A stretch of 64,000 nucleotides of DNA, taken from positions 1-64,000 of the forward strand of contig DATDPU010000101.1 in the NCBI GenBank assembly GCA_035292585.1. Direction: 5' to 3'. Below are positions 22,503-31,744 of this stretch, piece after piece (the stretch's first letter is position 1; every line of letters begins with the position of its first letter). Position numbers and translations under genes: made by a program. Below the pieces are notes generated by a model. That model was not told the origin of the DNA. It did not search any database and worked only from the letters and a program-made list of their open reading frames with translations. Origin of the DNA: DASSFZ01 sp035292585 (lineage in GTDB: Bacteria; Chloroflexota; Anaerolineae; Fen-1058).

Positions 22503-25246
22503 CCAATCAACCAACCAACCAACTAACCCACAATCCTTTCGGCGCGCTCGACGCCTTTGAGACCGGTTCGGGCCGCGCACACTTGTATCGTTTAAGTCAG
22601 CTGGAGAAAACCGGCGTTGCCCAGATCGATCACTTGCCGTTTTCGATCAAAGTGCTGCTCGAAGCCGTGCTGCGCCATTGCGACGGCTACGTCATCACCG
22701 AGAACGACGTGCGCACGCTGGCGAACTACGACGCCAAATCGCCCGCGCCGGTCGAAGTGCCGTTCAAGGTCGCGCGGGTGGTCATGCAAGACTTCACCGG
22801 CGTGCCGGGCATCGTCGATCTGGCAGCGATGCGCGCGGCAGCGCAACGGCTGGGCGCCGACCCGAAAAAGATCAACCCGCTCATCCCGGTCGATCTGGTG
22901 ATCGATCACTCGGTGCAGGTCGATTACGCCGGGATGCGCGACGCGCTGCGCCTCAACGCCGACATCGAGTTCGAGCGCAACCGCGAGCGCTACGAGTTCC
23001 TGCGCTGGGGGCAGCAGGCGTTCGATAATTTCCGCGTCGTGCCGCCGGCGACCGGCATCATTCACCAGGTGAACCTGGAGTATCTGGCGAAAGTCGTACT
23101 GTTGCGAAAGGACAGCGGTCTTCCGCTGGCTTTTCCTGATACGCTCGTCGGCACCGACAGCCACACCACGATGATCAACGGGCTGGGTGTAGTGGGTTGG
23201 GGCGTCGGCGGGATCGAGGCCGAAGCGTCGATGTTGGGCCAGCCGCTGTATCTGCTCACACCCGAAGTCATCGGCTTCAAGTTGCACGGCCAGCTGCGCG
23301 AGGGCGTCACGGCGACCGACCTGACGCTGACCATCACGCAAATGCTGCGCAAGCGCGGCGTCGTCGACAAGTTCGTCGAGTTTTACGGTTCGGGCTTGAG
23401 CGAGATGGGGATCGCCGATCGGGCCACGATCGCCAACATGGCGCCGGAGTACGGTGCGACGATGGGCTTCTTCCCGATCGACGATCGGACGCTGACCTAT
23501 CTCAGGCGCACCGGCCGCACGGACGAAGAAGTCGAGCGCGTCGAGCGGTACGCCAAAGAGCAAGGCCTCTTCCGGGCAGACGACACACCCGATCCCGAAT
23601 TCACCGATACGCTGGAACTCGATCTGGGGTTGGTCGTGCCCAGCCTGGCCGGCCCCAAGCGCCCTCAAGATCGGGTGCTGCTCTCCGAGATGAAACAAGC
23701 GTTTAGAGAATCGCTGCTCAAGCCAGTCAAGGATCGAGGCTTTGGGTTGCCGGAAAGCGAGCTGGAGAAGCAAGTAGAGGTTGGAAATTGGGAATTGGGT
23801 AATGGTAATCCGCAATCCGCAATCAGACACGGCGCCGTCGTCATCGCCGCCATCACGTCGTGCACCAACACGTCGAATCCTTCGGTGATGCTGGGCGCGG
23901 GCCTGCTCGCCAGGAAGGCTGTCGAGCGGGGGCTGAAGCCGCCCCAGCACGTCAAGACCAGCCTGGCGCCGGGTTCGAAGGTCGTCACCGAATACTTGCA
24001 GGATGCGGGCGTGCTGCCTTATCTCGAAGCGCTCGGCTTCAACGTCGTTGGTTATGGCTGCACTACCTGCATCGGCAACAGCGGGCCGCTGGCGCAGCCG
24101 GTGGCGCAAGCGATCGGCGAAGGCAACCTGGTAGCTGCGGCGGTGTTGAGCGGCAACCGCAACTTCGAGGGCCGCATCAACCCGCTGGTCAAGGCTAACT
24201 ATCTCGCCTCGCCGCCGCTGGTGGTAGCCTATGCGCTGGCCGGCACGGTGGACATCGATCTGACCCGCGACCCGATCGGCGTCGATCAGGCAGGCAAACC
24301 GGTGCGCCTCGATGAGATTTGGCCGACCCAGCAAGAGATCAGCGATACGATCGGTCATTCGGTGAAGCCGGAGATGTTCAAGCAGCAATATGCTAATGTA
24401 TTCAACGGCAATCCGCGCTGGAACGCCATCCCGGTGGCGGGCGGCGAGTTGTACCCGTGGAGTGAGAATTCGACTTACATCCAGGAGCCGCCGTTCTTCC
24501 TCGATTTGACGCCCGAGGTCCGGCCGATCCAGCCGATCACCGGCATGCGCGTGCTGGGCATCTTCGGCGATTCGGTGACGACCGATCACATCTCGCCGGC
24601 AGGCGACATCGCCGAGAACAGCCCGGCCGGGCTCTATCTGAAATCGAAAGGTATCGCGAAGAAGGATTTCAACACGTACGGCACGCGGCGCGGCAACGAT
24701 CGCGTGATGACGCGCGGCACGTTCGCCAATATTCGCATCAAGAACCTCATGCTGCCGGGCGTCGAAGGCGGTGTGACCCTTCATTTGCCGACCGGCATGC
24801 AGATGAGCATCTACGAAGCGGCGCTGCTCTACCAGGAAGCAGGCATCCCGTTGATCGTGTTGGCCGGCAAAGAATACGGCGCCGGCTCCAGCCGCGATTG
24901 GGCGGCCAAGGGCACGCTGCTGCTGGGCGTCAAAGCCGTGCTGGCCGAATCGTTCGAGCGCATCCACCGCAGCAACCTGGTCGGGATGGGCGTGCTGCCG
25001 TTGCAGTTCAAGCCGGGGCAGAACGTCGAGCTGCTCGGCCTGACCGGTCGCGAAGTGTTCGACGTCGAAGACTTGAGCGATGAACTGACGCCGCGCCAGG
25101 ACGTGACGGTGCAGGTGACGAAAGAGGATGGCGCTACACTGGAACTCAAAGCTATCCTGCGCATCGATACGCCGGTCGAAGTGGACTACTATCGGAACGG
25201 CGGTATTCTCCCGACGGTGTTGAGGAAGTTAATTCGTGAAGCGTGA
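22499..25246 (+). CDS. acnA: Aconitate hydratase (AcnA/IRP type)
   Basis: The enzyme interconverts citrate and isocitrate in the TCA cycle using a [4Fe-4S] cluster. The 915-residue sequence has the cluster ligands in SCTNTSNPSVMLGAG and GYGCTTCIGNSGPL and the later GDSVTTDHISPAG and AGKEYGAGSSRDWAAKG motifs. The N-terminus, MTNQPTNQLTHN, is encoded by an AACCAACCAACC-like stretch. Residues about 427-444 (NWELGNGNPQSAIR) form an insertion before the conserved VVIAAITSCTN segment and are encoded by AT-richer filler-like sequence. Neither insertion hits a catalytic motif, so activity is expected. It overlaps the preceding gene by four bases. Confidence 0.95.
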   Translation: MTNQPTNQLTHNPFGALDAFETGSGRAHLYRLSQLEKTGVAQIDHLPFSIKVLLEAVLRHCDGYVITENDVRTLANYDAKSPAPVEVPFKVARVVMQDFTGVPGIVDLAAMRAAAQRLGADPKKINPLIPVDLVIDHSVQVDYAGMRDALRLNADIEFERNRERYEFLRWGQQAFDNFRVVPPATGIIHQVNLEYLAKVVLLRKDSGLPLAFPDTLVGTDSHTTMINGLGVVGWGVGGIEAEASMLGQPLYLLTPEVIGFKLHGQLREGVTATDLTLTITQMLRKRGVVDKFVEFYGSGLSEMGIADRATIANMAPEYGATMGFFPIDDRTLTYLRRTGRTDEEVERVERYAKEQGLFRADDTPDPEFTDTLELDLGLVVPSLAGPKRPQDRVLLSEMKQAFRESLLKPVKDRGFGLPESELEKQVEVGNWELGNGNPQSAIRHGAVVIAAITSCTNTSNPSVMLGAGLLARKAVERGLKPPQHVKTSLAPGSKVVTEYLQDAGVLPYLEALGFNVVGYGCTTCIGNSGPLAQPVAQAIGEGNLVAAAVLSGNRNFEGRINPLVKANYLASPPLVVAYALAGTVDIDLTRDPIGVDQAGKPVRLDEIWPTQQEISDTIGHSVKPEMFKQQYANVFNGNPRWNAIPVAGGELYPWSENSTYIQEPPFFLDLTPEVRPIQPITGMRVLGIFGDSVTTDHISPAGDIAENSPAGLYLKSKGIAKKDFNTYGTRRGNDRVMTRGTFANIRIKNLMLPGVEGGVTLHLPTGMQMSIYEAALLYQEAGIPLIVLAGKEYGAGSSRDWAAKGTLLLGVKAVLAESFERIHRSNLVGMGVLPLQFKPGQNVELLGLTGREVFDVEDLSDELTPRQDVTVQVTKEDGATLELKAILRIDTPVEVDYYRNGGILPTVLRKLIREA

Positions 25247-25294
25247 TACGCAATACGTGAAGCGTGAAGTTTGAATCAGGCGGGCTTCGCTTCT

Positions 25295-25385
25295 AGGACT
25301 TACGCAGTTGGTGCGGCAGTTGCACTGCCGCCGCCCCATCTGCCGCAGTACAACTGCGGCAGCAACATGCAACTGCGTAAGTCCT
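25295..25385. mobile_element. Intact MITE with 16-bp terminal inverted repeats
   Basis: A 91-bp element is bounded by perfect inverted repeats AGGACTTACGCAGTTG (25295-25310) and CAACTGCGTAAGTCCT (25370-25385). Inside are two more perfect palindromes, GCGGCAGT/ACTGCCGC and CTGCCGCAGT/ACTGCGGCAG, so the whole can fold into a cloverleaf. It encodes nothing. The copy at 18839-18953 shows that the sequence is dispersed, presumably moved by a transposase elsewhere in the genome. Confidence 0.8.
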
Positions 25386-25457
25386 GGCTTCTTTCACTCT
25401 CCAATCCCCAATCTTCGACTATAATAGCGCCGATATCGCCTCGCTTTGGAGACTTGC

Positions 25458-25694
25458 ATGCCGCTCAAAGTTCGGAACGCCAAGAAACGCTTGACCACGC
25501 AACCGCATTACCTGGTCCAGCTGCGCCTGGACATCGAACTTGATCAAGGCTACCCGCTGACGACGGCGCAAGACTTGGCGCTCAAGCAAATGGTCGCGGA
25601 GGGATCGTTGACCGTTCAGGCAGCCGCCGAGCAACTGATCGCCTTGCGTCCAAAATCAACTCTCAACGCGCTGAGGATGGGGGCGCATGAATAA
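25458..25694 (+). CDS. Small hypothetical protein upstream of an acetyltransferase
   Basis: A 78-residue basic, helix-rich protein (TAQDLALKQMVAEGSLTVQAAAEQLIAL). I recognise no family. GGAG six bases before ATG supports the start at 25458 over an in-frame TTG just upstream. The stop overlaps the next start by eight bases, so the two genes are almost certainly translated together. The pattern of a short helix followed by a turn could be DNA-binding, but that is a guess. Confidence 0.6.
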   Translation: MPLKVRNAKKRLTTQPHYLVQLRLDIELDQGYPLTTAQDLALKQMVAEGSLTVQAAAEQLIALRPKSTLNALRMGAHE

Positions 25695-26265
25695 CGTCAT
25701 CATCCATCCCACAGCCGAGGTCTCTTCGCAAGCGCTGATCGGCGCGGGCACGCGCGTCTGGCATCAGGCGCAGGTGCGTGAAGGCGCGCGCCTGGGCCGC
25801 AACTGCATCGTCGGTAAGGGCGTGTATATCGATTTCGGCGTGTCGGTCGGCGACAACGTCAAGCTGCAAAACGGCGTATACGTCTATCATGGTGCAACCG
25901 TGGAAGACGGCGTATTCCTGGGGCCGGGCGTGATCCTGACCAACGACGCCAACCCGCGCGCGATCAACCCCGATGGATCGCTGAAGAGCGACGCCGACTG
26001 GCAGATCGGGCCGATTACGATTCGTTACGGCGCGTCGATCGGCGCCGGCTCGATCGTGCTGCCGAACGTGACGGTCGGCCGCTTTGCGCTTGTCGGCGCC
26101 GGCTCGGTCGTCACGCGCGACGTGCCCGATCACGCGATCGTCGTCGGCGCGCCGGCGCGCCCGATCGGTTACGCCTGCCGCTGCGGCTTGAAGCTGAACG
26201 AAGTCGTCGAAGCCGGGCGCACCGCCTGGGTGTGCCCGCAGGACGGCGCGCGCTTCGAGTTTTGA
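25687..26265 (+). CDS. Hexapeptide-repeat sugar N-acetyltransferase (WlbB/WbpD-like)
   Basis: The 192-residue protein is a left-handed beta helix with many hexapeptide units (IGAGTRVWHQAQVREGARLGRN and IGAGSIVLPNVTVG). It carries the family features of acetyltransferases acting on UDP-amino sugars: VYIDFGVSVGDNVKLQNGVYVYHG, VILTNDANPRA and VVGAPARPIGY. The C-terminus adds a CxCG...CPQDG zinc-ribbon-like end typical of this group. It probably acetylates a nucleotide-linked amino sugar for a surface glycan. Other sugar-nucleotide genes are at 15065 and 32148-34701 but not adjacent. Confidence 0.88.
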   Translation: MNNVIIHPTAEVSSQALIGAGTRVWHQAQVREGARLGRNCIVGKGVYIDFGVSVGDNVKLQNGVYVYHGATVEDGVFLGPGVILTNDANPRAINPDGSLKSDADWQIGPITIRYGASIGAGSIVLPNVTVGRFALVGAGSVVTRDVPDHAIVVGAPARPIGYACRCGLKLNEVVEAGRTAWVCPQDGARFEF

Positions 26266-26346
26266 AAACTTACCGCCGAGACGCTGAGGACGCCGAGATT
26301 TAGAACAATTTTGCGTTCTCCACGACCGCGCGGTTAAGAGCCAGCC

Positions 26347-27630
26347 ATGCCCCTTGAAGAAGTACCTTACTGGTGGGCCACCGCTCCAGAACTCCCCAGG
26401 TACACGGATCGACCGCTCCCCGCGCGGGTCGATGTGGCGGTGATCGGCAGCGGCTACACCGGTCTATCGGCCGCGCGGCAGTTAGCGCGATCCGGCGCAG
26501 CGGTCGCCGTGTTGGAGAAAGAGACGATCGGCTGGGGGGCGAGTTCGCGCAATGGCGGGCAGGTGTTGACCGGGCTGAAGGTAGGCGCGGAGACGTTGCT
26601 CAAGAAGTTCGGGCGCGCGCGGGCGCGCGAGCTCTATGCCGCTTCGCTCGCGGCAATCGAGTATGTGGAGAATCTCATCGCCGTTGAGCGTATCGACTGC
26701 GATTACACGCGCGCCGGTCACCTCGAGGCCGCTTTCAAGCCGGCGCACTTCGAGCATTTCAAGCGCGTGCAAGAAGTGCTGGCCCGCGAATTCGCTCACC
26801 CGGTGCGGTTGCTCACCCAGGCGGAACAGGCCGGCGAGCTGGGGTCCGATTATTATCATGGCCTGCTGGTCGATGAACGCAGCGGCGGGCTGCATCCGGC
26901 CAGGTACGTGCGCGGGCTGGCGCTGGCGGCCGAGCGCGCCGGCGCCAATCTGCACGAGAAGACGCCGGCGTTGCGCATCGACCGGGAAGGGGCGGGCTTC
27001 AAAGTCACGACCGGGCGCGGCGTCTTGAGCGCGCAAGCAGTGCTCGTCGCGACGAACGGTTATACCGATGCGGCCATGCCGGCGGCGCTGCGGCGGCGCG
27101 TGATCCCGATCGGCTCGTACATCATCGCCACACAGCCGCTCACGCCCCAGCAGGCCGAGCGTATTTTGCCGCGACGGCGCATGGTCTTCGACTCCAAGAA
27201 CTTTCTGTACTACTTCCGCCTATCCTCGGATAACCGGCTCTTGTTCGGCGGGCGGGCGCAGTTCACGCCCTCGACGCCGCACAGCACGCGCCAGAGCGCG
27301 GCGATTCTGCGGCGCGGCATGCTCGACGTCTTTCCCGATTTGGCGGATGTTGCAGTGGACTATGTGTGGAGCGGCAACGTGTGCTTTACCAGGGATCTCT
27401 TTCCGCACACGGGCTGCTTAGACGGCGCGCATTATGCGTTGGGCTACGGAGGGCACGGCGTGGCGCTGGCGACTTATCTGGGCGCTAAAATGGCCGAGGT
27501 CGTGCTCGGTCAGCAGGCTGAGACCCCTTTCCGCGCACTGCCCTTCGACGCAATCCCGCTTTATACCGGCCGGCCGTGGTTCTTGCCTGTGGCGGCGATC
27601 TGGTACAAGTTCCTCGATTGGGTGCAGTGA
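26347..27630 (+). CDS. FAD-dependent amine/amino-acid oxidoreductase (DAO family)
   Basis: The 427-residue protein starts its FAD-binding fold with DVAVIGSGYTGLSAARQLA and the adenine-binding Glu in VAVLEKETIGWGASSRNGGQ. The SSRNGG run is typical of the PuuB/gamma-glutamylputrescine oxidase-like subgroup. The substrate domain includes GLHPARYVRGLALAAERAGANLHE, and a C-terminal flavin motif GYGGHGVALATYLG completes it. It likely oxidises an amine or amino acid with release of peroxide or reduction of a carrier; the exact substrate is unknown. It stands alone on the plus strand and runs convergently into the hybrid kinase gene. Confidence 0.88.
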   Translation: MPLEEVPYWWATAPELPRYTDRPLPARVDVAVIGSGYTGLSAARQLARSGAAVAVLEKETIGWGASSRNGGQVLTGLKVGAETLLKKFGRARARELYAASLAAIEYVENLIAVERIDCDYTRAGHLEAAFKPAHFEHFKRVQEVLAREFAHPVRLLTQAEQAGELGSDYYHGLLVDERSGGLHPARYVRGLALAAERAGANLHEKTPALRIDREGAGFKVTTGRGVLSAQAVLVATNGYTDAAMPAALRRRVIPIGSYIIATQPLTPQQAERILPRRRMVFDSKNFLYYFRLSSDNRLLFGGRAQFTPSTPHSTRQSAAILRRGMLDVFPDLADVAVDYVWSGNVCFTRDLFPHTGCLDGAHYALGYGGHGVALATYLGAKMAEVVLGQQAETPFRALPFDAIPLYTGRPWFLPVAAIWYKFLDWVQ

Positions 27631-27646
27631 TCGGGGCCGGTCTCCC

Positions 27647-29983
27647 TTATCTTAAGTGCCGCCGGATCTCGATGAGCAGCGTGTTCGCATCGTACGGCTT
27701 TTGGATGAACCCGGCCAGCGCCTCGCTCGCAAAACGTTGCGTCGCCTCGGTCTGGCTGTAGCCGGACGACAGGAGCACCGGCACATCCGGATCGATCTGG
27801 CGCAGCTCGCGAAAAGTCTCCTCGCCGCTCAACCCCGGCATCGACAGATCGAGCAGCACCAACCGGATCTCCGCCTGGTGTGCGCGATACAACGCGATGC
27901 CTGCTGCGCCGTTGGCGGCGGTCAGCGCTTGCAGATCGTCGAGTTCGAGAATATCGGTGATGGCTTCGCGCACCGGCTCCTCGTCGTCGATGATCAACAC
28001 CCAGCTGCGCGCTCCGCTCGCTCGATATTCTGACGGTGATCCCACCGGCGTCGACGGTTCGAGCGCGCCGGCCGGGAAGAGCAACTTGAAAGCGCTGCCT
28101 GTGCCCACTTCACTGGTGACGGTCAGCCCGCCTTTGTGCCCGCGCACGATGCCCAGCACGGCGGCCAGGCCCAACCCGCGTCCGGTGAACTTGGTGGTGA
28201 AGAACGGGTCGAAGATGCGGGAGAGCGTTGCGGCATCCATGCCGCAGCCGTCGTCGCGCACCTCCAGTGTGACGTAGCGGCCCGGCGTCAGCGGTACGCC
28301 GCTGACGCGCCACAGCTGACTATCGCCGCTGTCGACGTCCTGCACGCCGGTGGTCACGGTGACCCGGCCGGGTTGTTCGCCGATCGCTTCGGCGGCATTG
28401 AGGATCAGGTTCATGATCACTTGTTGCATCTGGGCGACATCGCCTTCGACCCACGGCAGCGGCTCGGCCAGCGCCGAGCGCAGCTCGACCTGCTTGGGAA
28501 CGGCGACTTCAAACAGATGCAGATTTTCCTCGATCAAGGCATTGAAGTGAATCGGCTGCAGCTTGAACTGGCCCCGCCCCGAATAGGCCAATAGCTGCCG
28601 GGTAAGATCGGCGGCGTGTTGTGTGGCTTTGACGGCTTTCTCGACGTGCGTGCGGGCAATGTGCTCCAGCGGCAGCTTCGCCAGCGCCACCGAAGCTTGC
28701 CCTAGCACCGAGGCGAGCAGGTTGTTGAAATCGTGGGCGACGCCGCCCGCCAGAATGCCCAGGCTTTCCATCTTCTGCGCCTGGCGCAATGCCTCTTCGG
28801 CGCGCGCCCGCTCGGTGATGTCGGTCGATACGCCGATGATGCCGCTGATTTCTCCGTTCGAGTCCCGCAGGGGGGAATACCAGGTCTCGAGAACCACCTC
28901 GCCTATCTTGCCAATCGCGATGGCTTCACTGCCGGAGAGCGCCGTTTGAAACCAGGCGCGCATTCCCGGCACCGCGTCGCTGAGCCGATCCAAAACCGAT
29001 GACCCGATGATCTCTTCCGGTTGGATGCCTAAGCCATCGAGTGCGCGACCGGCCAGCAGCGTCACGTTGCCTTCGCGATCGATCGCCCACAGGATGATCG
29101 GGGCGCGCGTGACCACCATGCGCAAGCGATTCTCCGTCTCGCGCAACGCGGCCTCGGCGCGTTTGCGCGCGGTGATATCGCGGGTGATGGCCTGCATGCG
29201 GCCATCCTCCAGCCTGCGAGCGTTAGTTTCGACCGTGATCAGCGTCCCGTCTTTGCGACGCAGGCGGCGCTCGGTGAGCACCGCCTTTTCGGTGCGCAGT
29301 CGCTCGAAGTGAAGGGGGGATGCGGCTAAGTCCTCGGCCGGGATCAGATCCGCCGCGTTCATCTGCAGCAGTTCGTCCCGGCGATAGCCCAGCAGCTCGC
29401 TCGCCGCCGTGTTCACTTCCAGGTAATTGCCGTGCACATCGGTGATCGAAATCGCGTCGGAAGCTTGCTCGACCAACTGTCGATACTTGCTTTCACTTTC
29501 TCGCAGCGCCTGCTCGGCCTGTTTACGCTCGGTGATGACCTCGCTAAAGATGATGAGGCCGCCGATCGCGCCCGTCGCATCGCGCCAGGGACGGACTTCC
29601 CAGCTCACCCAGTCGAGCGTGCCATTGGCGCGCAAAAACGGATCGTCTTTGCACCGGGCGACTGCGCCGGCCAGGCAGCGCCGATGAACCTCTTTCCAGC
29701 GTTCAGGCAGATCGGGAAAAACTTCATAGTGCGACAACCCGATGATATCACGCGCGCCCAGGTTGTAATCCGTCAACCAGCGGTGGCTGACCAACATATA
29801 CCGCATGTCGCGATCGAACATCGCCACCGCCGCCGGGGTATACTTGACGAACAGCTCCAGGGAACTCGGATTCTGGGGGAGCGCCGCGCCGACGGCCGGT
29901 TCTTCGCTGATATCGATGGTCGAGCCATCCGCCCCGTCGGCGGCGGTTAAGCGGTCTTCGCCGGGATCGGACGTGTGCCTCAT
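27647..29983 (-). CDS. PAS-domain hybrid histidine kinase with C-terminal receiver
   Basis: The 778-residue soluble protein contains three PAS/PAC units (about residues 40-150, 160-285 and 290-410), each introduced by an ERKQAEQALRESE-type helix. A HisKA domain follows with the phospho-His in GGVAHDFNNLLASVLGQASV, then an ATPase domain with the N-box MNLILNAAEAI, DDGCGMD and GRGLGLAAVLGI. A receiver domain at the end has the Asp in VLLDLSMPG. No membrane segment is visible, so cytosolic sensing (redox, light or small molecules) is likely. GAGGGA six bases before ATG supports 29983; an ATG at 30007 is an alternative. The output target is not encoded nearby. Confidence 0.92.
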   Translation of the reverse strand: MRHTSDPGEDRLTAADGADGSTIDISEEPAVGAALPQNPSSLELFVKYTPAAVAMFDRDMRYMLVSHRWLTDYNLGARDIIGLSHYEVFPDLPERWKEVHRRCLAGAVARCKDDPFLRANGTLDWVSWEVRPWRDATGAIGGLIIFSEVITERKQAEQALRESESKYRQLVEQASDAISITDVHGNYLEVNTAASELLGYRRDELLQMNAADLIPAEDLAASPLHFERLRTEKAVLTERRLRRKDGTLITVETNARRLEDGRMQAITRDITARKRAEAALRETENRLRMVVTRAPIILWAIDREGNVTLLAGRALDGLGIQPEEIIGSSVLDRLSDAVPGMRAWFQTALSGSEAIAIGKIGEVVLETWYSPLRDSNGEISGIIGVSTDITERARAEEALRQAQKMESLGILAGGVAHDFNNLLASVLGQASVALAKLPLEHIARTHVEKAVKATQHAADLTRQLLAYSGRGQFKLQPIHFNALIEENLHLFEVAVPKQVELRSALAEPLPWVEGDVAQMQQVIMNLILNAAEAIGEQPGRVTVTTGVQDVDSGDSQLWRVSGVPLTPGRYVTLEVRDDGCGMDAATLSRIFDPFFTTKFTGRGLGLAAVLGIVRGHKGGLTVTSEVGTGSAFKLLFPAGALEPSTPVGSPSEYRASGARSWVLIIDDEEPVREAITDILELDDLQALTAANGAAGIALYRAHQAEIRLVLLDLSMPGLSGEETFRELRQIDPDVPVLLSSGYSQTEATQRFASEALAGFIQKPYDANTLLIEIRRHLR

Positions 29984-30100
29984 AAGCGTTCCCTCAGTCA
30001 ATGCCATTCGGATTCTTCTCTCACAGCGTAATACAATTGAATAATCACCACGGTTATAGTGTCTCCCCCCCGGCATGTCAAGTCAGAATAAGGCCCAGCC

Positions 30101-30130
30101 TTGACAGCAGCTGGCTTGCGCTGCGACAAT
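30101..30130 (+). promoter_or_regulatory. Candidate promoter for the SpoIIE-type phosphatase gene
   Basis: TTGACA is followed by an 18-base spacer and GACAAT in the gap between the divergent hybrid kinase and phosphatase genes. The -35 box is perfect and the -10 box is moderate. Confidence 0.5.
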
Positions 30131-30204
30131 ACGCTCCAAATGACGCTAATTCGTGATCGACAATCCTTCCCATCTGCGAGTACAATGCAGAGTGTGAGGC
30201 GGCA

Positions 30205-31737
30205 GTGGAATTGGGAACGCACTCGTATGACAAGTTGAGCACATTTGTCGCGCAGCAATCCTCGTTGCTGGATGCGCTGGCCTCGGTGTGGACGCAGCTG
30301 GGGTGTGGCGAATTCAGCTGGCGCGATGAGACGGGCCGCGTGCTGTACGGCGCTGGTCTGCCGGCGCGCGACGGACTTCGCGCGCCCTTGCTGGGCGGCG
30401 CTTTAAGCGTCGCAAGCGATACCCAGGCGCTGCACTCCCTGCTGACCGCGCAGGCCGACCTGCTCGCCGAGGTCTTCCGGCGCGAGGGGGAGATGGACCT
30501 GCTGACCGACGAGCTGATGCGCACGACCGATCAACTCGTTGCGCTCTACGAAGTGTCGGCTGCGGCGCGCGACCTGCGCGATGTGGAAGACGTGATGCGC
30601 GCCTGCCTGGAGCAAGCCGCGCGACTGACCGGCGCTAAATGGTCGATGCTCTTGCTGCATGAACCCGGACGCGAAGCAGCGGGGCTGCGCCTCTTCGGAT
30701 TTCCCAGCCAGACTGTGGTCGAATCGGATATTGCCGAACGGGTGCTGGCGCCGCTCGCGGCGCAACGCGATCCGCTCATTGCCAATTCGCGCGAAGAATG
30801 CATCAGCCTGTTAGGCCCGCTGCCCGAATCGGTTGTGCGCGTGGCCTGCGCGCCCTTCTCGATCGGCGATCGTCCCGCCGGCGCTCTGTGCGCCGTGAAC
30901 AAGCCCGCCGACTTCATCAGCGGCGATCTGAAACTGCTGGCCGCGTTGGCCGATGCCGCGGCCGGTTTCCTCGAGCGCGAACGGAGCCACCAGCGGGAGT
31001 TGGACCAGGCGCGCGTCCAGCGCGAGTTGGAGATTGCCGCCGAGATTCAAAGCCACCTGCTGCCGCGCGAGGTGCCCACCGTGCCCGGCGCGCAGGTGGC
31101 GGCGCGCTCGCAACCGGCGAGTGAAGTGGGCGGCGACTTCTTCGATGTGCAGGTTTTGCCGGGCGGGATGTTGGCGCTGGCGCTGGGCGATACGGCCGGC
31201 AAGGGTGTGCCGGCGGCGTTGTTCGCGGCCATGGCGCACGGCATCCTGCGCGCCGGTCTTCACTCGATGCGTTCGCCGGGTGAAGCGGTGCGCCAGCTGA
31301 ACGCCCGATTGGCCGCCGATCTCTCGAACGCGGATATGCTGTTGACCTTGTTCGTAGCGATTTATGACCCCGGCGCGCATAAATTATCCCTGGTGAACTG
31401 TGGGCAGGCGCCCGTTCTGTGCTATCGACGCGGCGCGGTGGAGCTTTGGGAAGCAGACGGCCCGCCGGTTGGCGTGCTGCTGAGCCTGCTCAGCGTTGAG
31501 CACGAGCACACGTTGGAGAGCGGCGATGTGCTGGTGGTCTTGTCGGATGGGTTCAGCGAGGCGCGCAATGCCGCCGGGGAGCGCCTCGGTATCACCCCGC
31601 TGATCGAAGTCATCGAACAGCTGGCGGGGCGCGAGGCCCCAACTATCGTGGAAGCGTTGCAGCAGATGGTGAACGATTTCGGGCGGGGTGGGCCGCAGCG
31701 CGACGATCAAACGTTGATCGTGATGAAGGTGGAGTGA
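30205..31737 (+). CDS. GAF-domain SpoIIE/RsbU-type protein phosphatase
   Basis: The 510-residue protein has a variable N-terminus, a GAF domain (about residues 105-255), a short coiled coil (ERERSHQRELDQARVQRELEIAAEIQ) and a PP2C-type SpoIIE phosphatase domain. The domain has the metal-binding Asp residues in SEVGGDFFDV, ALGDTAGKGVPAALFAAMAHG, LVVLSDGFSEARNA and GGPQRDDQTLIVMKV. Such proteins dephosphorylate STAS-domain antagonists in partner-switching pathways. A STAS protein and an RsbW-like kinase are encoded at 34715-35486, which makes a functional link likely. The start is GTG. A single-domain receiver gene follows by seven bases. Confidence 0.9.
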   Translation: MELGTHSYDKLSTFVAQQSSLLDALASVWTQLGCGEFSWRDETGRVLYGAGLPARDGLRAPLLGGALSVASDTQALHSLLTAQADLLAEVFRREGEMDLLTDELMRTTDQLVALYEVSAAARDLRDVEDVMRACLEQAARLTGAKWSMLLLHEPGREAAGLRLFGFPSQTVVESDIAERVLAPLAAQRDPLIANSREECISLLGPLPESVVRVACAPFSIGDRPAGALCAVNKPADFISGDLKLLAALADAAAGFLERERSHQRELDQARVQRELEIAAEIQSHLLPREVPTVPGAQVAARSQPASEVGGDFFDVQVLPGGMLALALGDTAGKGVPAALFAAMAHGILRAGLHSMRSPGEAVRQLNARLAADLSNADMLLTLFVAIYDPGAHKLSLVNCGQAPVLCYRRGAVELWEADGPPVGVLLSLLSVEHEHTLESGDVLVVLSDGFSEARNAAGERLGITPLIEVIEQLAGREAPTIVEALQQMVNDFGRGGPQRDDQTLIVMKVE

Positions 31738-31744
31738 GGGAATT

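Noticed and set aside
22592..24967. A long open frame on the strand opposite acnA
   Set aside because: It lies exactly inside aconitase and arises from the high GC content at third codon positions. The sense protein matches a known family.
25271..25543. An open frame spanning the MITE
   Set aside because: It is formed by the palindromic element and has no start context.
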